Shown one piece after another: positions 19,270-28,692 of a stretch of DNA of 64,000 bases (within the stretch, counting starts at the first letter, position 1; each line of letters begins with the position of its first letter). The notes beneath the pieces were generated by a model. The model did no database searches. It saw nothing but the letters and a program-made list of their open reading frames with translations, and was not told the origin of the DNA. Source of the DNA: Pseudomonas sp. S09G 359 (lineage in GTDB: Bacteria > Pseudomonadota > Gammaproteobacteria > Pseudomonadales > Pseudomonadaceae); the NCBI RefSeq assembly GCF_002843605.1, contig NZ_CP025263.1, positions 1,308,501 through 1,372,500 on the forward strand, in the 5' to 3' direction. A program made the translations under genes and the position numbers.

Positions 19270-21378
19270 ATGACCAAGACTCTCCACCACCGTGCCTGCC
19301 ATCTGTGTGAAGCCATCTGCGGCCTGACCCTGGAAACCACTCGAGCTGACGACGGCAGCCTGGCGATCACCTCGATCAAGGGCGATGCGTTGGACACCTT
19401 CAGTCGCGGGCATATCTGCCCCAAGGCCGTGGCGTTGCAGGATATACAGAATGATCCGGACCGCCTGCACCAGCCCATGCTGCGCGTGGGCAGCGAGTGG
19501 CAGCCGATCGCGTGGGATGAAGCCTTTGCACTGGTAGCCGAACGCCTGGCGGGCATTCAAGCGCGGCACGGGCAAAACGCGGTGGCGGTGTATCAGGGCA
19601 ACCCCAGCGTGCACAACTATGGGCTGATGACCCACAGCAACTACTTTCTCGGCCAGCTCAAGACGCGCAACCGGTTTTCCGCGACGTCGGTGGACCAGTT
19701 GCCCCATCACCTCACCAGCCACCTGATGTACGGCCACGGGCTGCTGCTGCCCATCCCGGACATCGATCACACCGACTTCATGCTGATCCTGGGCGGCAAC
19801 CCGTTGGCGTCCAACGGCAGCATCATGACCGTGCCCGATGTGGAGAAGCGCCTCAAGGCCATCCAGGCCCGGGGTGGCCGCGTGGTGGTGGTCGACCCAC
19901 GGCGCAGCGAGACGGCGGCGATGGCTGACCAGCATCTGTTCGTAAGGCCTGGCGGCGATGCGGCGCTGCTGTTCGGGCTGCTCAACACCTTGTTCAGTGA
20001 GAACCTGACCCGCAACAGTCATTTGCCGGTCGTGGGCCTGGAGGACGTGCGTCGCGCCATTTCCGGGTTTACTGCCGAGGCCATGAGCCGCCAGTGTGCA
20101 GTGCCTGCCGAGCAGATCCGCCAACTGGCGCGGGACTTCGCCGCCGCCGACAAGGCCGTGTGTTATGGGCGCATGGGCGTATCGACCCAGGCGTTCGGCA
20201 CGCTGTGCCACTGGCTGGTGCAGCTGATCAACCTGGTCACCGGTAACCTCGATCGCGTCGGTGGCGCGTTGTGCACTACACCGGCGGTGGACTTGGTAGC
20301 GTCCACCGGCGGCGGGCATTTCAATCGCTGGCAGAGCCGGGTTTCCGGGCGGCCGGAGTACGGTGGCGAGCTGCCGGTGTCGGCGTTGGCCGAAGAAATG
20401 CTCACCGAGGGCGAAGGGCAGATCCGTGCCTTGGTAACAGTGGCGGGCAACCCGGTATTGTCGACGCCCAATGGTCGCCAGCTGGAACAGGCGCTGGATG
20501 GGCTGGAGTTCATGGTCAGCATCGACCTGTACATCAACGAGACCACGCGTTACGCCGACCTGATCCTGCCGTCCACCTCGGCGTTGGAAAACGACCACTA
20601 CGACACCACGTTCAACATGTTCGCGGTGCGCAACGTGACCCGCTTCAACCGCGCAATCCTGCCCAAGCCTGCGGGCGCGCTGCATGACTGGGAGATTTTC
20701 GTGGGCTTGGCCAAGGCCTTTGCCGTGCAGACGGGCGCTACGCTCAAGCCGACCATGCCGCCTGCGCAGATGATCGATTTTGGCTTGCGCGCCGGCACCT
20801 ATGGTGAGGCGTCCACGCACAAGCTGTCGGTGGCGATGCTGGCGGATCACCCGCATGGCGTGGACCTGGGGCCGCTCAAACCCAACCTGGCCGCGCGCTT
20901 GAAAACCGCGGATGGCAACGTGCAGGCGGCGCCCGCAGTAATTCTCGCGGACCTGGCGCGGTTTGCCGCGCAGCCGGTGCCGGTGGCCGACGAACTGTTG
21001 CTGATCGGTCGTCGCCATGTGCGTAGCAATAATTCCTGGATGCATAACTATCACCGCCTGGTAAAGGGCAAGCCCCGGCACCAATTGCTGATGCATCCTG
21101 ACGACCTGGCCCGCCGACAGTTGAGTGATGGCCAGCGCGTGCGGGTGAGTTCGCGCATCGGCATGATCGAGGTGGAAGTGTTGGCCAGCCTGGACATGAT
21201 GCCCGGCGTGGTGAGCCTGCCCCATGGTTGGGGCCATGGTCGCCCGGGTGTACAGATGACGATTGCCAGCGGGCAGCCGGGGGCGAGTGCGAATGACTTG
21301 ACCGACGAGCGGCAATTGGACGAATTGTCTGGAAACGCCGCGCTCAATGGCGTGCCGGTGCAGGTTGCTGCCGCATAA
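19270..21378 (+). CDS. Molybdopterin oxidoreductase family protein
   Basis: A 702-aa bis-MGD enzyme. The N-terminal [4Fe-4S] motif has four Cys (CHLCEAIC at 10-17, then Cys at about 54 in GHICPKAVAL). The central molybdopterin domain (YQGNPSVHNYG; LILGGNPLASNGS; VVVVDPRRSETA) and the C-terminal dinucleotide-binding domain (LMHPDDLARRQLSDGQRVRV) follow. No signal peptide, so cytoplasmic. It resembles formate dehydrogenase/acetylene hydratase-like soluble oxidoreductases; substrate unknown. A 952-codon open frame on the opposite strand is a shadow of this GC-rich gene. Confidence 0.85.
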   Translation: MTKTLHHRACHLCEAICGLTLETTRADDGSLAITSIKGDALDTFSRGHICPKAVALQDIQNDPDRLHQPMLRVGSEWQPIAWDEAFALVAERLAGIQARHGQNAVAVYQGNPSVHNYGLMTHSNYFLGQLKTRNRFSATSVDQLPHHLTSHLMYGHGLLLPIPDIDHTDFMLILGGNPLASNGSIMTVPDVEKRLKAIQARGGRVVVVDPRRSETAAMADQHLFVRPGGDAALLFGLLNTLFSENLTRNSHLPVVGLEDVRRAISGFTAEAMSRQCAVPAEQIRQLARDFAAADKAVCYGRMGVSTQAFGTLCHWLVQLINLVTGNLDRVGGALCTTPAVDLVASTGGGHFNRWQSRVSGRPEYGGELPVSALAEEMLTEGEGQIRALVTVAGNPVLSTPNGRQLEQALDGLEFMVSIDLYINETTRYADLILPSTSALENDHYDTTFNMFAVRNVTRFNRAILPKPAGALHDWEIFVGLAKAFAVQTGATLKPTMPPAQMIDFGLRAGTYGEASTHKLSVAMLADHPHGVDLGPLKPNLAARLKTADGNVQAAPAVILADLARFAAQPVPVADELLLIGRRHVRSNNSWMHNYHRLVKGKPRHQLLMHPDDLARRQLSDGQRVRVSSRIGMIEVEVLASLDMMPGVVSLPHGWGHGRPGVQMTIASGQPGASANDLTDERQLDELSGNAALNGVPVQVAAA

Positions 21379-21462
21379 GCCCCGAGCACCGCGCTGGAAT
21401 TTTGCGTTACAATGCGCCACCGTGCCGACCTGTGAGTCGCAAAGTTCCAGCCGAGGTGTTCC

Positions 21463-21801
21463 ATGGATATCATCGAAACGATCAAAGAGCAGATTGCCAA
21501 CAACACCATTCTGCTTTACATGAAGGGCGCCCCGAACGCTCCTCAGTGCGGTTTCTCCGCGAAAGCTTCCCAGGCCATCATGGCGTGCGGCGAGAAATTC
21601 GCTTACGTGGATATCCTGCAAAACCCGGAAATCCGCGCCAACCTGCCGAAGTACGCCAACTGGCCTACTTTCCCACAACTGTGGGTGGCCGGTGAGCTGG
21701 TCGGCGGTAGCGACATCATCACTGAAATGGCCGCTGATGGCTCGTTGCAGGCGTTGATCAAAGACGCAGCGGCAAACGCGGCAGCCAAGACTGACGCGTA
21801 A
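21463..21801 (+). CDS. grxD: Monothiol glutaredoxin Grx4
   Basis: A 112-aa monothiol glutaredoxin with the CGFS active site (residues 29-32) and the conserved glutathione-binding WPTFPQLWV. These proteins bind and transfer [2Fe-2S] clusters with BolA partners. Lies next to bfr-bfd, in keeping with an iron-homeostasis role. Confidence 0.95.
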   Translation: MDIIETIKEQIANNTILLYMKGAPNAPQCGFSAKASQAIMACGEKFAYVDILQNPEIRANLPKYANWPTFPQLWVAGELVGGSDIITEMAADGSLQALIKDAAANAAAKTDA

Positions 21802-21813
21802 TTCGCTTGCAAT

Positions 21814-21850
21814 AAAAAGCCCCGCTTCTCTACGAGAGCGGGGCTTTTTT
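21814..21850. terminator. Bidirectional terminator between grxD and bfr
   Basis: AAAAAGCCCCGCT...AGCGGGGCTTTTTT hairpin between two convergent genes, flanked by A and T tracts, so it can stop transcription from both sides. Confidence 0.9.
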
Positions 21851-21868
21851 GTACCTGGCGCCTAAGGG

Positions 21869-22339
21869 TTATTCACCCATTTGCGATTGCAGGTAGTTCT
21901 CCAGGCTGACCTTGTCGATCAGGCCCAGCTGGGTTTCCAGCCAGTCGATGTGCTCTTCCTGATCTTCCAGGATGTCTTCCAACAGCTCACGGCTGCCGAA
22001 GTCGCCCTTGGTTTCGCAGTGGGCAATGGCGGCCTTGAGGTCGCTGTGGCTCTTGCGTTCAAAGCCCAGGTCGCTGCTGATCATTTCCTGGGTGTGCTCG
22101 CCGATGTTCAGCTTGCCCAGGTCCTGTACGTTCGGCAGGCCTTCCAGGAACAGAATGCGCTTGATCAGCGCGTCGGCGTCCTTCATGGCTTTGATGGATT
22201 CTTTGTATTCACGCTTGCCGAGCTTTTCCAGGCCCCAATCGTCGTACATGCGTGCATGCAGAAAGTACTGATTGATCGCGACCAGTTCATTGGCAAGGAT
22301 TTTGTTGAGTTGCTGGATGACTGAGATGTCGCCTTTCAT
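21869..22339 (-). CDS. Bacterioferritin subunit lacking half of the ferroxidase ligands
   Basis: A 156-aa bacterioferritin aligning end to end with E. coli Bfr without gaps to at least residue 130. The haem ligand Met52 is kept. Of the six di-iron ligands, Glu18, Glu94 and His130 remain, but position 51 is Ala, 54 is Asp and 127 is Gln. A normal ferroxidase site cannot form. Pseudomonads often have two Bfr types that co-assemble; this is probably the haem-binding, ferroxidase-deficient kind, working with a competent subunit encoded elsewhere. It sits beside bfd, which supplies the ferredoxin that releases iron. Confidence 0.9.
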   Translation of the reverse strand: MKGDISVIQQLNKILANELVAINQYFLHARMYDDWGLEKLGKREYKESIKAMKDADALIKRILFLEGLPNVQDLGKLNIGEHTQEMISSDLGFERKSHSDLKAAIAHCETKGDFGSRELLEDILEDQEEHIDWLETQLGLIDKVSLENYLQSQMGE

Positions 22340-22497
22340 GACTGGGGTCCTGCCCTGTAATAGCTGTGTATAAGGCAGAGTTTGAGCGGCGAATTCCCTA
22401 GTGTCAAACCTAAGTTATTGAATAATAAATGAAAATTAATCGGAATAAGAATGTTTGTGTTCCGCGTCTTGGCGCTAACTAATTGAATTACGGGCAT

Positions 22498-22524
22498 AAA
22501 AAAACCGGACACTAAGTCCGGTTC
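22498..22524 (-). terminator. Intrinsic terminator of bfd
   Basis: AACCGGAC-ACTAA-GTCCGGTT hairpin; on the minus-strand transcript it is followed by a run of seven U. It lies just after the bfd stop. Confidence 0.85.
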
Positions 22525-22539
22525 TTTAAAACACGCTAT

Positions 22540-22758
22540 TTAAGCGTGTGTAAATTCTGCTGAATAGGGGAGCGCGGCCTGGGCTGTCTGCAGCTGCGTC
22601 AGGGTTTCCCGTACCACTTGCTTGGCGAGGCATGCACATTTTCCACACTGGCTGGCAACGCCGGTGGTTTCGCGCACTTCCTTGTAGCTGCAGCAACCTT
22701 CATAGATTGCTTCGCGGATTTGTCCGTCGGTGACGCCAGTACAGAGGCACACATACAT
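22540..22758 (-). CDS. bfd: Bacterioferritin-associated ferredoxin
   Basis: A 72-aa [2Fe-2S] protein with the Bfd cysteine pattern: Cys4 and Cys6 (MYVCLCTG) and Cys38/Cys41 (SQCGKCAC). Bfd docks at the haem of bacterioferritin and passes electrons inward to reduce stored Fe(III). A Fur box about 50 bp upstream predicts induction on iron starvation, separately from the adjacent bfr. Confidence 0.94.
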   Translation of the reverse strand: MYVCLCTGVTDGQIREAIYEGCCSYKEVRETTGVASQCGKCACLAKQVVRETLTQLQTAQAALPYSAEFTHA

Positions 22759-22806
22759 AAGGGAGAACCATCGCGGGTTTAAGGCTTAAGTGCGATGGAT
22801 CTTAAT

Positions 22807-22825
22807 GTTAACGAGAATGATTGTC
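22807..22825 (-). promoter_or_regulatory. Candidate Fur box upstream of bfd
   Basis: The minus strand reads GACAATCATTCTCGTTAAC, matching the 19-bp Fur consensus GATAATGATAATCATTATC at 13 positions. It lies about 50 bp before the bfd start, where Fur would block RNA polymerase. Confidence 0.7.
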
Positions 22826-23002
22826 AAAGTAGATTCGTAGGGTATTCGCAGCTGTAGCCCTCCCACTGACGAACGGTTTTTTCAGTGTATGATGGTCGGT
22901 CTTCACGAAGCGTGACTGCGTCACAGGGCTGTCGCTTAAGCGCGGCAGACTCGAGGCCGGTCCTTTTACTTCAATCGTCACCCTTACATCAGGAGATACC
23001 CA

Positions 23003-23605
23003 ATGAGCGTACTCGTCGGCAAACAAGCCCCGGATTTCGACGTACCTGCCGTCCTTGGCAATGGCGAAATCGTAGACAGCTTCAAACTGTCTGAAGCCAT
23101 CAAAGGCAAATACGGCCTGGTGTTCTTCTACCCGCTGGACTTCACCTTCGTCTGCCCGTCGGAGCTGATTGCTCTGGACCACCGCATGGACGACTTCAAG
23201 GCGCGTAACGTTGAAGTGGTAGCCGTTTCCATCGACTCCCATTTCACCCACAACGCCTGGCGCAACACTGCCATCAATGATGGCGGCATCGGCAAAGTCA
23301 AATACACCATGGCTGCCGACATGAAGCACGACATCGCCAAGGCCTACGACGTTGAGTCCGAAGGCGGCGTGGCTTTCCGTGGCGCGTTCCTGATCGACGA
23401 CAAGGGCGTTGTCCGCTCCCAGATCATCAACGACCTGCCGCTGGGCCGTAACATGGAAGAGCTGATCCGCCTGGTCGACGCTCTGCAATTCCACGAAGAG
23501 CACGGCGAAGTCTGCCCTGCCAACTGGAAAAAAGGCGACAAAGGCATGAACGCTTCGCCAGAAGGCGTTGCTGCATACCTGACCGAGAACGCCGGCAAGC
23601 TGTAA
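23003..23605 (+). CDS. 2-Cys peroxiredoxin (AhpC/TsaA type)
   Basis: A 200-aa typical 2-Cys peroxiredoxin. Peroxidatic Cys lies in FTFVCPSE (about residue 51) and the resolving Cys in EVCPANW (about residue 172). Detoxifies H2O2 and organic peroxides using AhpF or thioredoxin. The same position in P. aeruginosa (next to bfrB-bfd and rnt) carries tsaA. Strong AGGAGA ribosome site. Confidence 0.93.
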   Translation: MSVLVGKQAPDFDVPAVLGNGEIVDSFKLSEAIKGKYGLVFFYPLDFTFVCPSELIALDHRMDDFKARNVEVVAVSIDSHFTHNAWRNTAINDGGIGKVKYTMAADMKHDIAKAYDVESEGGVAFRGAFLIDDKGVVRSQIINDLPLGRNMEELIRLVDALQFHEEHGEVCPANWKKGDKGMNASPEGVAAYLTENAGKL

Positions 23606-23621
23606 GCCGAGTTCCAGGTAC

Positions 23622-23654
23622 AAAAAAAACCGGCCTGTGAGGGCCGGTTTTTTT
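23622..23654 (+). terminator. Terminator of the peroxiredoxin gene
   Basis: AAACCGGCC-TGTGA-GGCCGGTTT hairpin followed by seven T. Confidence 0.9.
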
Positions 23655-23675
23655 ATGCGCTGCGTTTGACTCTGT

Positions 23676-23935
23676 GGCGAGGTCGCTTCTGTGGCGAGCG
23701 GGCTTGTTGTGGCGAGCGGGCTTGCCCGCGTTGGGCGGCGAAGCAGCCCCAAAACCAGACACCGCGGATTAACAGTTAAACCGTGGCGATCTTGCTGGGG
23801 CCGCTGCGCAGCCCAACGCGGGCAAGCCCGCTCGCCACAGCAAACCCGCTCGCCACAGAGGCCCGCTCGCCACAACAAGCCCGCTGGCAACAGAGGCCCG
23901 CTGTAGCCACAGAAGCCCGCTCGTTCGGGCCAGTA
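23676..23935. repeat. REP pair (GTGGCGAGCGGGCTTG type) with a decaying 17-18 bp array
   Basis: An inverted REP pair (about 23708-23839) is extended to the left by one extra edge copy (GTGGCGAGGTCGCTTCT) and to the right by about six successive versions of GCCCGCTCGCCACAxxA. These differ progressively (CTCGCCACAGCAA, CTCGCCACAGAG, CTGGCAACAGAG, CTGTAGCCACAGAA). It lies between ahpC and the end of rnt. Confidence 0.88.
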
Positions 23936-24610
23936 TCAGTCGTTGAAGTCTTCCCAGCCGCCCATCTGCTTCCAGCGGTTGACGATGCCGCAGAACAGCT
24001 CGGCGGTCTTCTCGGTGTCGTAGCGCGCCGAGTGGGCTTCACGCCCGTCAAAGTCGATACCGGCGGCCTGGCACGCCTTCGCCAGTACGGTCTGGCCATA
24101 AGCCAGGCCGGCGAGGGTGGCGGTGTCGAAGCTGGAGAACGGGTGGAACGGGTTGCGCTTCATGTCCAGCCGCGTCACGGCGGCATTGAGGAAGCCCAGG
24201 TCGAAGCTGCTGTTGTGGCCCACCAGGATCGCGCGTTTGCAGCCATTGGCCTTCAACGCCTTGCGCACGCCACGAAAGATATCGGTCAGCGCGGCTTCTT
24301 CACTCACGGCCATGCGCAGAGGGTGATCAAGCTTGATCCCGGTGAACTCCAGGGCTGCCGCTTCGATATTCGCGCCCTCGAATGGCTCGACGCGGAAGAA
24401 GTGGGTGTGTTCTGGATACACAAAACCCTGTTCGTCCATGCCGATAGTCGTCGCGGCAATTTCCAGCAGTGCGTCGGTGGCGCAATTGAAACCACCGGTT
24501 TCTACGTCGATAACGACAGGCAGGTAGCCGCGGAAACGTTCGGCCATCGGATGGCGCGAACCGCCACCACCGCCGTGTTCCTGGTCGTCGTCGTAATGGT
24601 CTTCACTCAC
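23936..24610 (-). CDS. rnt: Ribonuclease T
   Basis: A 224-aa DEDDh 3'-5' exoribonuclease that trims tRNA and other stable-RNA 3' ends. Catalytic residues are visible in VVIDVETGG (Asp/Glu), HNSSFDLGF (Asp) and [10 protein letters not shown] (His/Asp). The initiator is GTG (24608-24610), overlapping the pyrC stop as GTGA, so rnt is translationally coupled to pyrC. The N-terminal acidic-glycine leader (to about residue 20) is the usual Pseudomonas extension. Confidence 0.93.
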   Translation of the reverse strand: MSEDHYDDDQEHGGGGGSRHPMAERFRGYLPVVIDVETGGFNCATDALLEIAATTIGMDEQGFVYPEHTHFFRVEPFEGANIEAAALEFTGIKLDHPLRMAVSEEAALTDIFRGVRKALKANGCKRAILVGHNSSFDLGFLNAAVTRLDMKRNPFHPFSSFDTATLAGLAYGQTVLAKACQAAGIDFDGREAHSARYDTEKTAELFCGIVNRWKQMGGWEDFND

Positions 24611-25653
24611 TTGCTTTCCTCCAGCAGGCGCCAGCGCAGTGTTTCACCGGCGCGCAGCGGGATAACAGTCAGCTCGCCAAACGGCAGGCTGGCGGGGGCG
24701 GTCCAGTCTTCACGAACCAGGGTAATGCGGTCGGTATTCGCCGGCAGGCCGTAGAAACGCGGGCCATTGAGGCTGGCGAAGCCCTCTAGTTTGTCCAGGG
24801 CGTTGCGCTGCTCGAACGCTTCGGCGTACAGCTCGATGGCGGCATACGCGGTGTAGCAACCGGCACAGCCACATGCGGCTTCCTTGGCGTGCTGGGCGTG
24901 GGGCGCCGAGTCGGTACCGAGGAAGAACTTCGGGCTGCCACTGGTGGCGGCGTCCAGCAAGGCCACCTGGTGGGTGTTGCGCTTGAGGATCGGCAGGCAA
25001 TAGAAGTGCGGCCGAATCCCGCCCACCAGCATGTGGTTGCGGTTGTAGAGCAGGTGGTGCGCGGTGATGGTCGCGCCCACGTTGGCCGAGGCCTCGGTGA
25101 CGAACTGCACGGCATCGGCCGTGGTGATGTGTTCGAACACCACCTTGAGCGTCGGGAACAGCTCGACCACGCGGCGCATGTGCTCGTCGATGAAGATCTT
25201 CTCGCGATCGAACACGTCCACATCGCCACGGGTGACTTCACCGTGGATCAGCAGGGGCATGCCGACTTCAGCCATGGCTTCGATGGCCGGCAGGATCTTG
25301 TCGATACTGGTCACGCCGGAATCGGAGTTGGTGGTCGCGCCCGCCGGGTACAGCTTGGCGGCGTGCACGAAGCCGCTGGCCTTGGCCTGACGAATTTCTT
25401 CAGGTTGGGTGCGGTCGGTGAGGTAGAGCACCATCAACGGTTCGAAGCGGCTGCCGGCCGGTCGTGCAGCGAGGATGCGCTGGCGATAGGCGTCGGCTTC
25501 AGCGGCATTACGCACCGGAGGTACCAGGTTGGGCATGATAATGGCGCGGCCAAACGTGCGCGCTACATCGGCCACGGTTTGGGGTAACGCAGCACCATCG
25601 CGAAGATGAATATGCCAGTCGTCGGGACGCAGCAGGGTCAGGCGGTCGGACAT
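24607..25653 (-). CDS. pyrC: Dihydroorotase (class II)
   Basis: A 348-aa amidohydrolase of pyrimidine synthesis. Metal ligands HxH in [10 protein letters not shown] (about 15-17), carboxylated Lys in [12 protein letters not shown] (about residue 100), His in LIHGEV, and Asp in [12 protein letters not shown] at 25651-25653 ([13 protein letters not shown]); the open frame extends 20 codons upstream without similarity. Upstream gene of the pyrC-rnt pair. Confidence 0.94.
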   Translation of the reverse strand: MSDRLTLLRPDDWHIHLRDGAALPQTVADVARTFGRAIIMPNLVPPVRNAAEADAYRQRILAARPAGSRFEPLMVLYLTDRTQPEEIRQAKASGFVHAAKLYPAGATTNSDSGVTSIDKILPAIEAMAEVGMPLLIHGEVTRGDVDVFDREKIFIDEHMRRVVELFPTLKVVFEHITTADAVQFVTEASANVGATITAHHLLYNRNHMLVGGIRPHFYCLPILKRNTHQVALLDAATSGSPKFFLGTDSAPHAQHAKEAACGCAGCYTAYAAIELYAEAFEQRNALDKLEGFASLNGPRFYGLPANTDRITLVREDWTAPASLPFGELTVIPLRAGETLRWRLLEESK

Positions 25654-25809
25654 TGGGGATTCCAGGCGGGTCAATCTGGTGGGAATGCTACCGGAAAAGA
25701 CTCTTGCAGGCACTCGCTATCAAGTTTTGCCGGACGCATCCGATAGCCTTTCGTATGCCTTATCGATGTATGACGCTTTGAAGTGTTGTAGAAACCAGTG
25801 GAGCCTCCC

Positions 25810-26718
25810 GTGCGCCAGCATTATCTAGCCCTGCTCAGTGTGTTCGCCAGCCTGCCTGCGATGGCCCTCACGTTCCAGACACGTCTGGAGAATATTGAGT
25901 GGAAGGTGGAAGGCGACCAGTTCGAGTGCCGCCTGACCCAGCCGATCACTGATTTCGGCTCGGGTGAGTTCGTGCGCCGGGCCGGTGAGCAGGCAACTTT
26001 TCGTCTGAAAGCCTACAACGGCTCGCTCGGCGCGGGCTCGGCCACCTTGCTGGCGGCGGCTGCACCATGGCAACCGGGGCGAGGTGATATCAACCTCGGC
26101 GCCGTGCGTGCCGGCAGTGGCGATGTGCTCTTCAATAGCTCCCAGGCCCAGGCCGGGCGCTTGTTCACGGGCCTGCTGGAAGGGCGTAGCCCCACCGTGC
26201 GGCACTACGGGCGTGAAGGCGGCTACTCGGAAATTCGCCTGCTGCCGGTGAAATTCAACAAGGCGTATAACGACTATCAACTGTGCACCACCAAGCTGCT
26301 GCCGATGAATTACGACCAGGTCAAACAGACTGAAGTCGGTTTCCCTGGTGGTGGCATCGAGCTGGACGCGGCCGCCAAGAAGAAGCTGGACGTGATTCTC
26401 GCGTTCATGAAAGCCGACCCCACGGTTAACCATGTCGAGTTGAACGGCCATTCGGATAACAGCGGTAACCGCCTGACCAACCGCGATGTCTCGCGCCGCC
26501 GTGCGCTGGCGGTGATGGACTACTTCAAGGCCAACGGTATCCAGGAATCGCAGATCACGATGCGGTTTCATGGTGAAAGCTATCCATTGGCGCAGAATAC
26601 CAATGCGGCCAATCGCGCCCGCAACCGTCGCGTGAACATTCAGCTTGAACGCGTGGCAGCTCCCGAGAAACCGGCTCCTCAGGCGACTGGGCCGAGTAAC
26701 CCTGCGCACACCTCGTAG
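25810..26718 (+). CDS. motY: MotY-like flagellar T-ring protein, OmpA domain
   Basis: A 302-aa exported protein. Its signal peptide is VRQHYLALLSVFASLPAMAL. The N-terminal MotY-type domain has TFQTRLENIEWKVEGD and EFVRRAGEQATFRL, and a C-terminal OmpA/peptidoglycan-binding domain spans about 180-280 (LNGHSDNSGNRLTNRDVSRR; NRARNRRVNIQLE). MotY holds the stators around the sodium/proton motor. GTG at 25810 is preferred because GGAG lies 6 bases upstream; a GTG at 25798 is also in frame. Same position in P. aeruginosa (between pyrC and argG) carries motY. Confidence 0.85.
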   Translation: MRQHYLALLSVFASLPAMALTFQTRLENIEWKVEGDQFECRLTQPITDFGSGEFVRRAGEQATFRLKAYNGSLGAGSATLLAAAAPWQPGRGDINLGAVRAGSGDVLFNSSQAQAGRLFTGLLEGRSPTVRHYGREGGYSEIRLLPVKFNKAYNDYQLCTTKLLPMNYDQVKQTEVGFPGGGIELDAAAKKKLDVILAFMKADPTVNHVELNGHSDNSGNRLTNRDVSRRRALAVMDYFKANGIQESQITMRFHGESYPLAQNTNAANRARNRRVNIQLERVAAPEKPAPQATGPSNPAHTS

Positions 26719-26859
26719 GTGCAGTCCTAAGGTGCGACCATCGGTCGCCCGCTCGACATAATCTGTCGCTTTATCTTCATTTGCTGTCGCGCCCCTGTAA
26801 ATTCACGGTTTTGGTCGGTAGAATCGACGGCTTTCCGTACAACCCCGTGGAGTGATGGC

Positions 26860-28077
26860 ATGGCCGACGTAAACAAGGTCGTTCTCGCGTATTCCGGCGG
26901 CCTGGACACTTCGGTGATCCTCAAGTGGCTGCAGGATACTTATAACTGTGAAGTGGTGACCTTCACCGCTGACCTGGGTCAGGGCGAAGAGGTCGAACCT
27001 GCACGTGCCAAGGCGCAAGCCATGGGCGTGAAAGAGATCTACATTGACGACCTGCGCGAAGAGTTCGTCCGCGATTTCGTTTTCCCGATGTTTCGCGCCA
27101 ACACCGTCTACGAAGGCGAGTACCTGCTGGGTACTTCCATCGCACGTCCGCTGATCGCAAAACGCCTGATCGAAATCGCCAACGAAACCGGCGCTGACGC
27201 CATTTCCCATGGCGCCACCGGCAAAGGCAACGACCAGGTACGTTTCGAACTGGGTGCCTACGCCCTCAAGCCAGGCGTGAAAGTGATCGCTCCTTGGCGT
27301 GAGTGGGACCTGCTGTCCCGTGAAAAGCTGATGGATTACGCTGAAAAGCACGCGATCCCGATCGAGCGTCATGGCAAGAAGAAGTCCCCGTACTCGATGG
27401 ACGCCAACCTGCTGCACATCTCTTATGAAGGCGGCGTGCTGGAAGACACCTGGACCGAGCACGAAGAAGACATGTGGAAATGGACCGTCTCCCCGGAGAA
27501 CGCTCCAGACAAACCGCAGTACCTGGAACTGACTTACCGCAACGGCGACATCGTGGCACTGGACGGCGTCGAAATGACCCCGGCCACCGTGCTGGCGACC
27601 CTGAACCGTATCGGCGGCGAACACGGTATCGGCCGTCTCGACATCGTTGAGAACCGTTACGTGGGCATGAAGTCCCGTGGCTGCTACGAAACCCCAGGCG
27701 GCACCATCATGCTGCGCGCTCACCGTGCTATCGAGTCCATCACCCTGGACCGCGAAGTGGCTCACCTCAAAGACGAGTTGATGCCCAAGTACGCCAGCCT
27801 GATCTACACCGGCTACTGGTGGAGCCCTGAGCGCCTGATGCTGCAACAGATGATCGACGCTTCCCAGGTCCACGTGAACGGCGTTGTACGTCTGAAACTG
27901 TACAAGGGCAACGTGATCGTGACCGGTCGCAAGTCCGATGAGTCGTTGTTCGACGCCAACATCGCCACCTTCGAAGAAGATGGCGGCGCGTACAACCAGG
28001 CGGACGCAGCCGGCTTTATCAAGTTGAACGCACTGCGCATGCGCATTGCAGCCAACAAGGGCCGCAAGTTGTTCTGA
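26860..28077 (+). CDS. argG: Argininosuccinate synthase
   Basis: A 405-aa ligase joining citrulline and aspartate in arginine synthesis. PP-loop [14 protein letters not shown] at residues 11-24, then TADLGQGEE and [13 protein letters not shown]. Full length. Followed by a strong terminator. Confidence 0.97.
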   Translation: MADVNKVVLAYSGGLDTSVILKWLQDTYNCEVVTFTADLGQGEEVEPARAKAQAMGVKEIYIDDLREEFVRDFVFPMFRANTVYEGEYLLGTSIARPLIAKRLIEIANETGADAISHGATGKGNDQVRFELGAYALKPGVKVIAPWREWDLLSREKLMDYAEKHAIPIERHGKKKSPYSMDANLLHISYEGGVLEDTWTEHEEDMWKWTVSPENAPDKPQYLELTYRNGDIVALDGVEMTPATVLATLNRIGGEHGIGRLDIVENRYVGMKSRGCYETPGGTIMLRAHRAIESITLDREVAHLKDELMPKYASLIYTGYWWSPERLMLQQMIDASQVHVNGVVRLKLYKGNVIVTGRKSDESLFDANIATFEEDGGAYNQADAAGFIKLNALRMRIAANKGRKLF

Positions 28078-28094
28078 GTGTTCCAGCTGCTGTG

Positions 28095-28130
28095 AAAAAA
28101 TGGCCCCTTGTTCAAGGGGCCATTTTTTTT
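28095..28130 (+). terminator. argG terminator
   Basis: AAAAAATGGCCCCTTG-TT-CAAGGGGCCATTTTTTTT, a long stem with an eight-T tract. Confidence 0.92.
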
Positions 28131-28352
28131 GCCGGCATATTAAGCAGGACTGGCTTCGCGTTTATAAATGTTTAAAGGGTGGGGCGGCCTGATATTCAAG
28201 AACTTTGCTGTGCCGAACTTATGGTGTTTACGAAGACTAATGAATTATTTACACCCGAACAGGAACTATGTCCTACAGAACATTCACACAAAGAAGTGCT
28301 GAATGGATATAAAAGTTGAAATTTCTGTAGGAAATATGGAGTGTAAACGCAC

Positions 28353-28643
28353 ATGTCGAATGGAACTGAAATAGTCCGGGCGCGGTTGCTGCCCCGTGCC
28401 CGTGAACACCGAAAGCAAGGGACATTTCCTGAAGCTTATGTGCGCTACGTTAACCCACACCCTCTTATCCAGTGGATATTTCACTCAAGATATGTGCAAC
28501 CCCGGAAAGGTCTGAAAGGCTGCATAAAACTAGATACATCTAAGTTTGCGTTTTTTTGTAGGCTAATTCCTATCTGGTTGTGGGTTGCGTCTCTGCTTGC
28601 TGTTACTTGGGGTGGAATGCTATGCCAACTAGGAAACGACTAG
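28353..28643 (+). CDS. Possible small membrane protein, low confidence
   Basis: A 96-codon open frame with a basic N-terminal two-thirds and one hydrophobic segment near the C-terminus (LIPIWLWVASLLAVTWGGML). No family recognised. The nearest GGAG is 10-11 bases before the ATG, too far to be convincing. The whole stretch 28131-28692 is more AT-rich than its surroundings and otherwise holds no clear gene; it may simply be a long regulatory region for the response regulator that follows. Confidence 0.3.
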   Translation: MSNGTEIVRARLLPRAREHRKQGTFPEAYVRYVNPHPLIQWIFHSRYVQPRKGLKGCIKLDTSKFAFFCRLIPIWLWVASLLAVTWGGMLCQLGND

Positions 28644-28692
28644 GCTATTGTGTTTGCTCTGAATAATTCGAACAGCGAAATTGGACTTTCTC

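Noticed and set aside
18820..21678. A 952-codon open frame on the minus strand
   Set aside because: It is the antisense of the molybdopterin oxidoreductase gene; high third-position GC keeps the opposite frame open. Its translation is rich in His, Gln and Arg with no family features.
23776..24099. Minus-strand frame across the REP region near rnt
   Set aside because: It is read-through of REP sequence with repeated ACGERAS-like peptide; no gene features.
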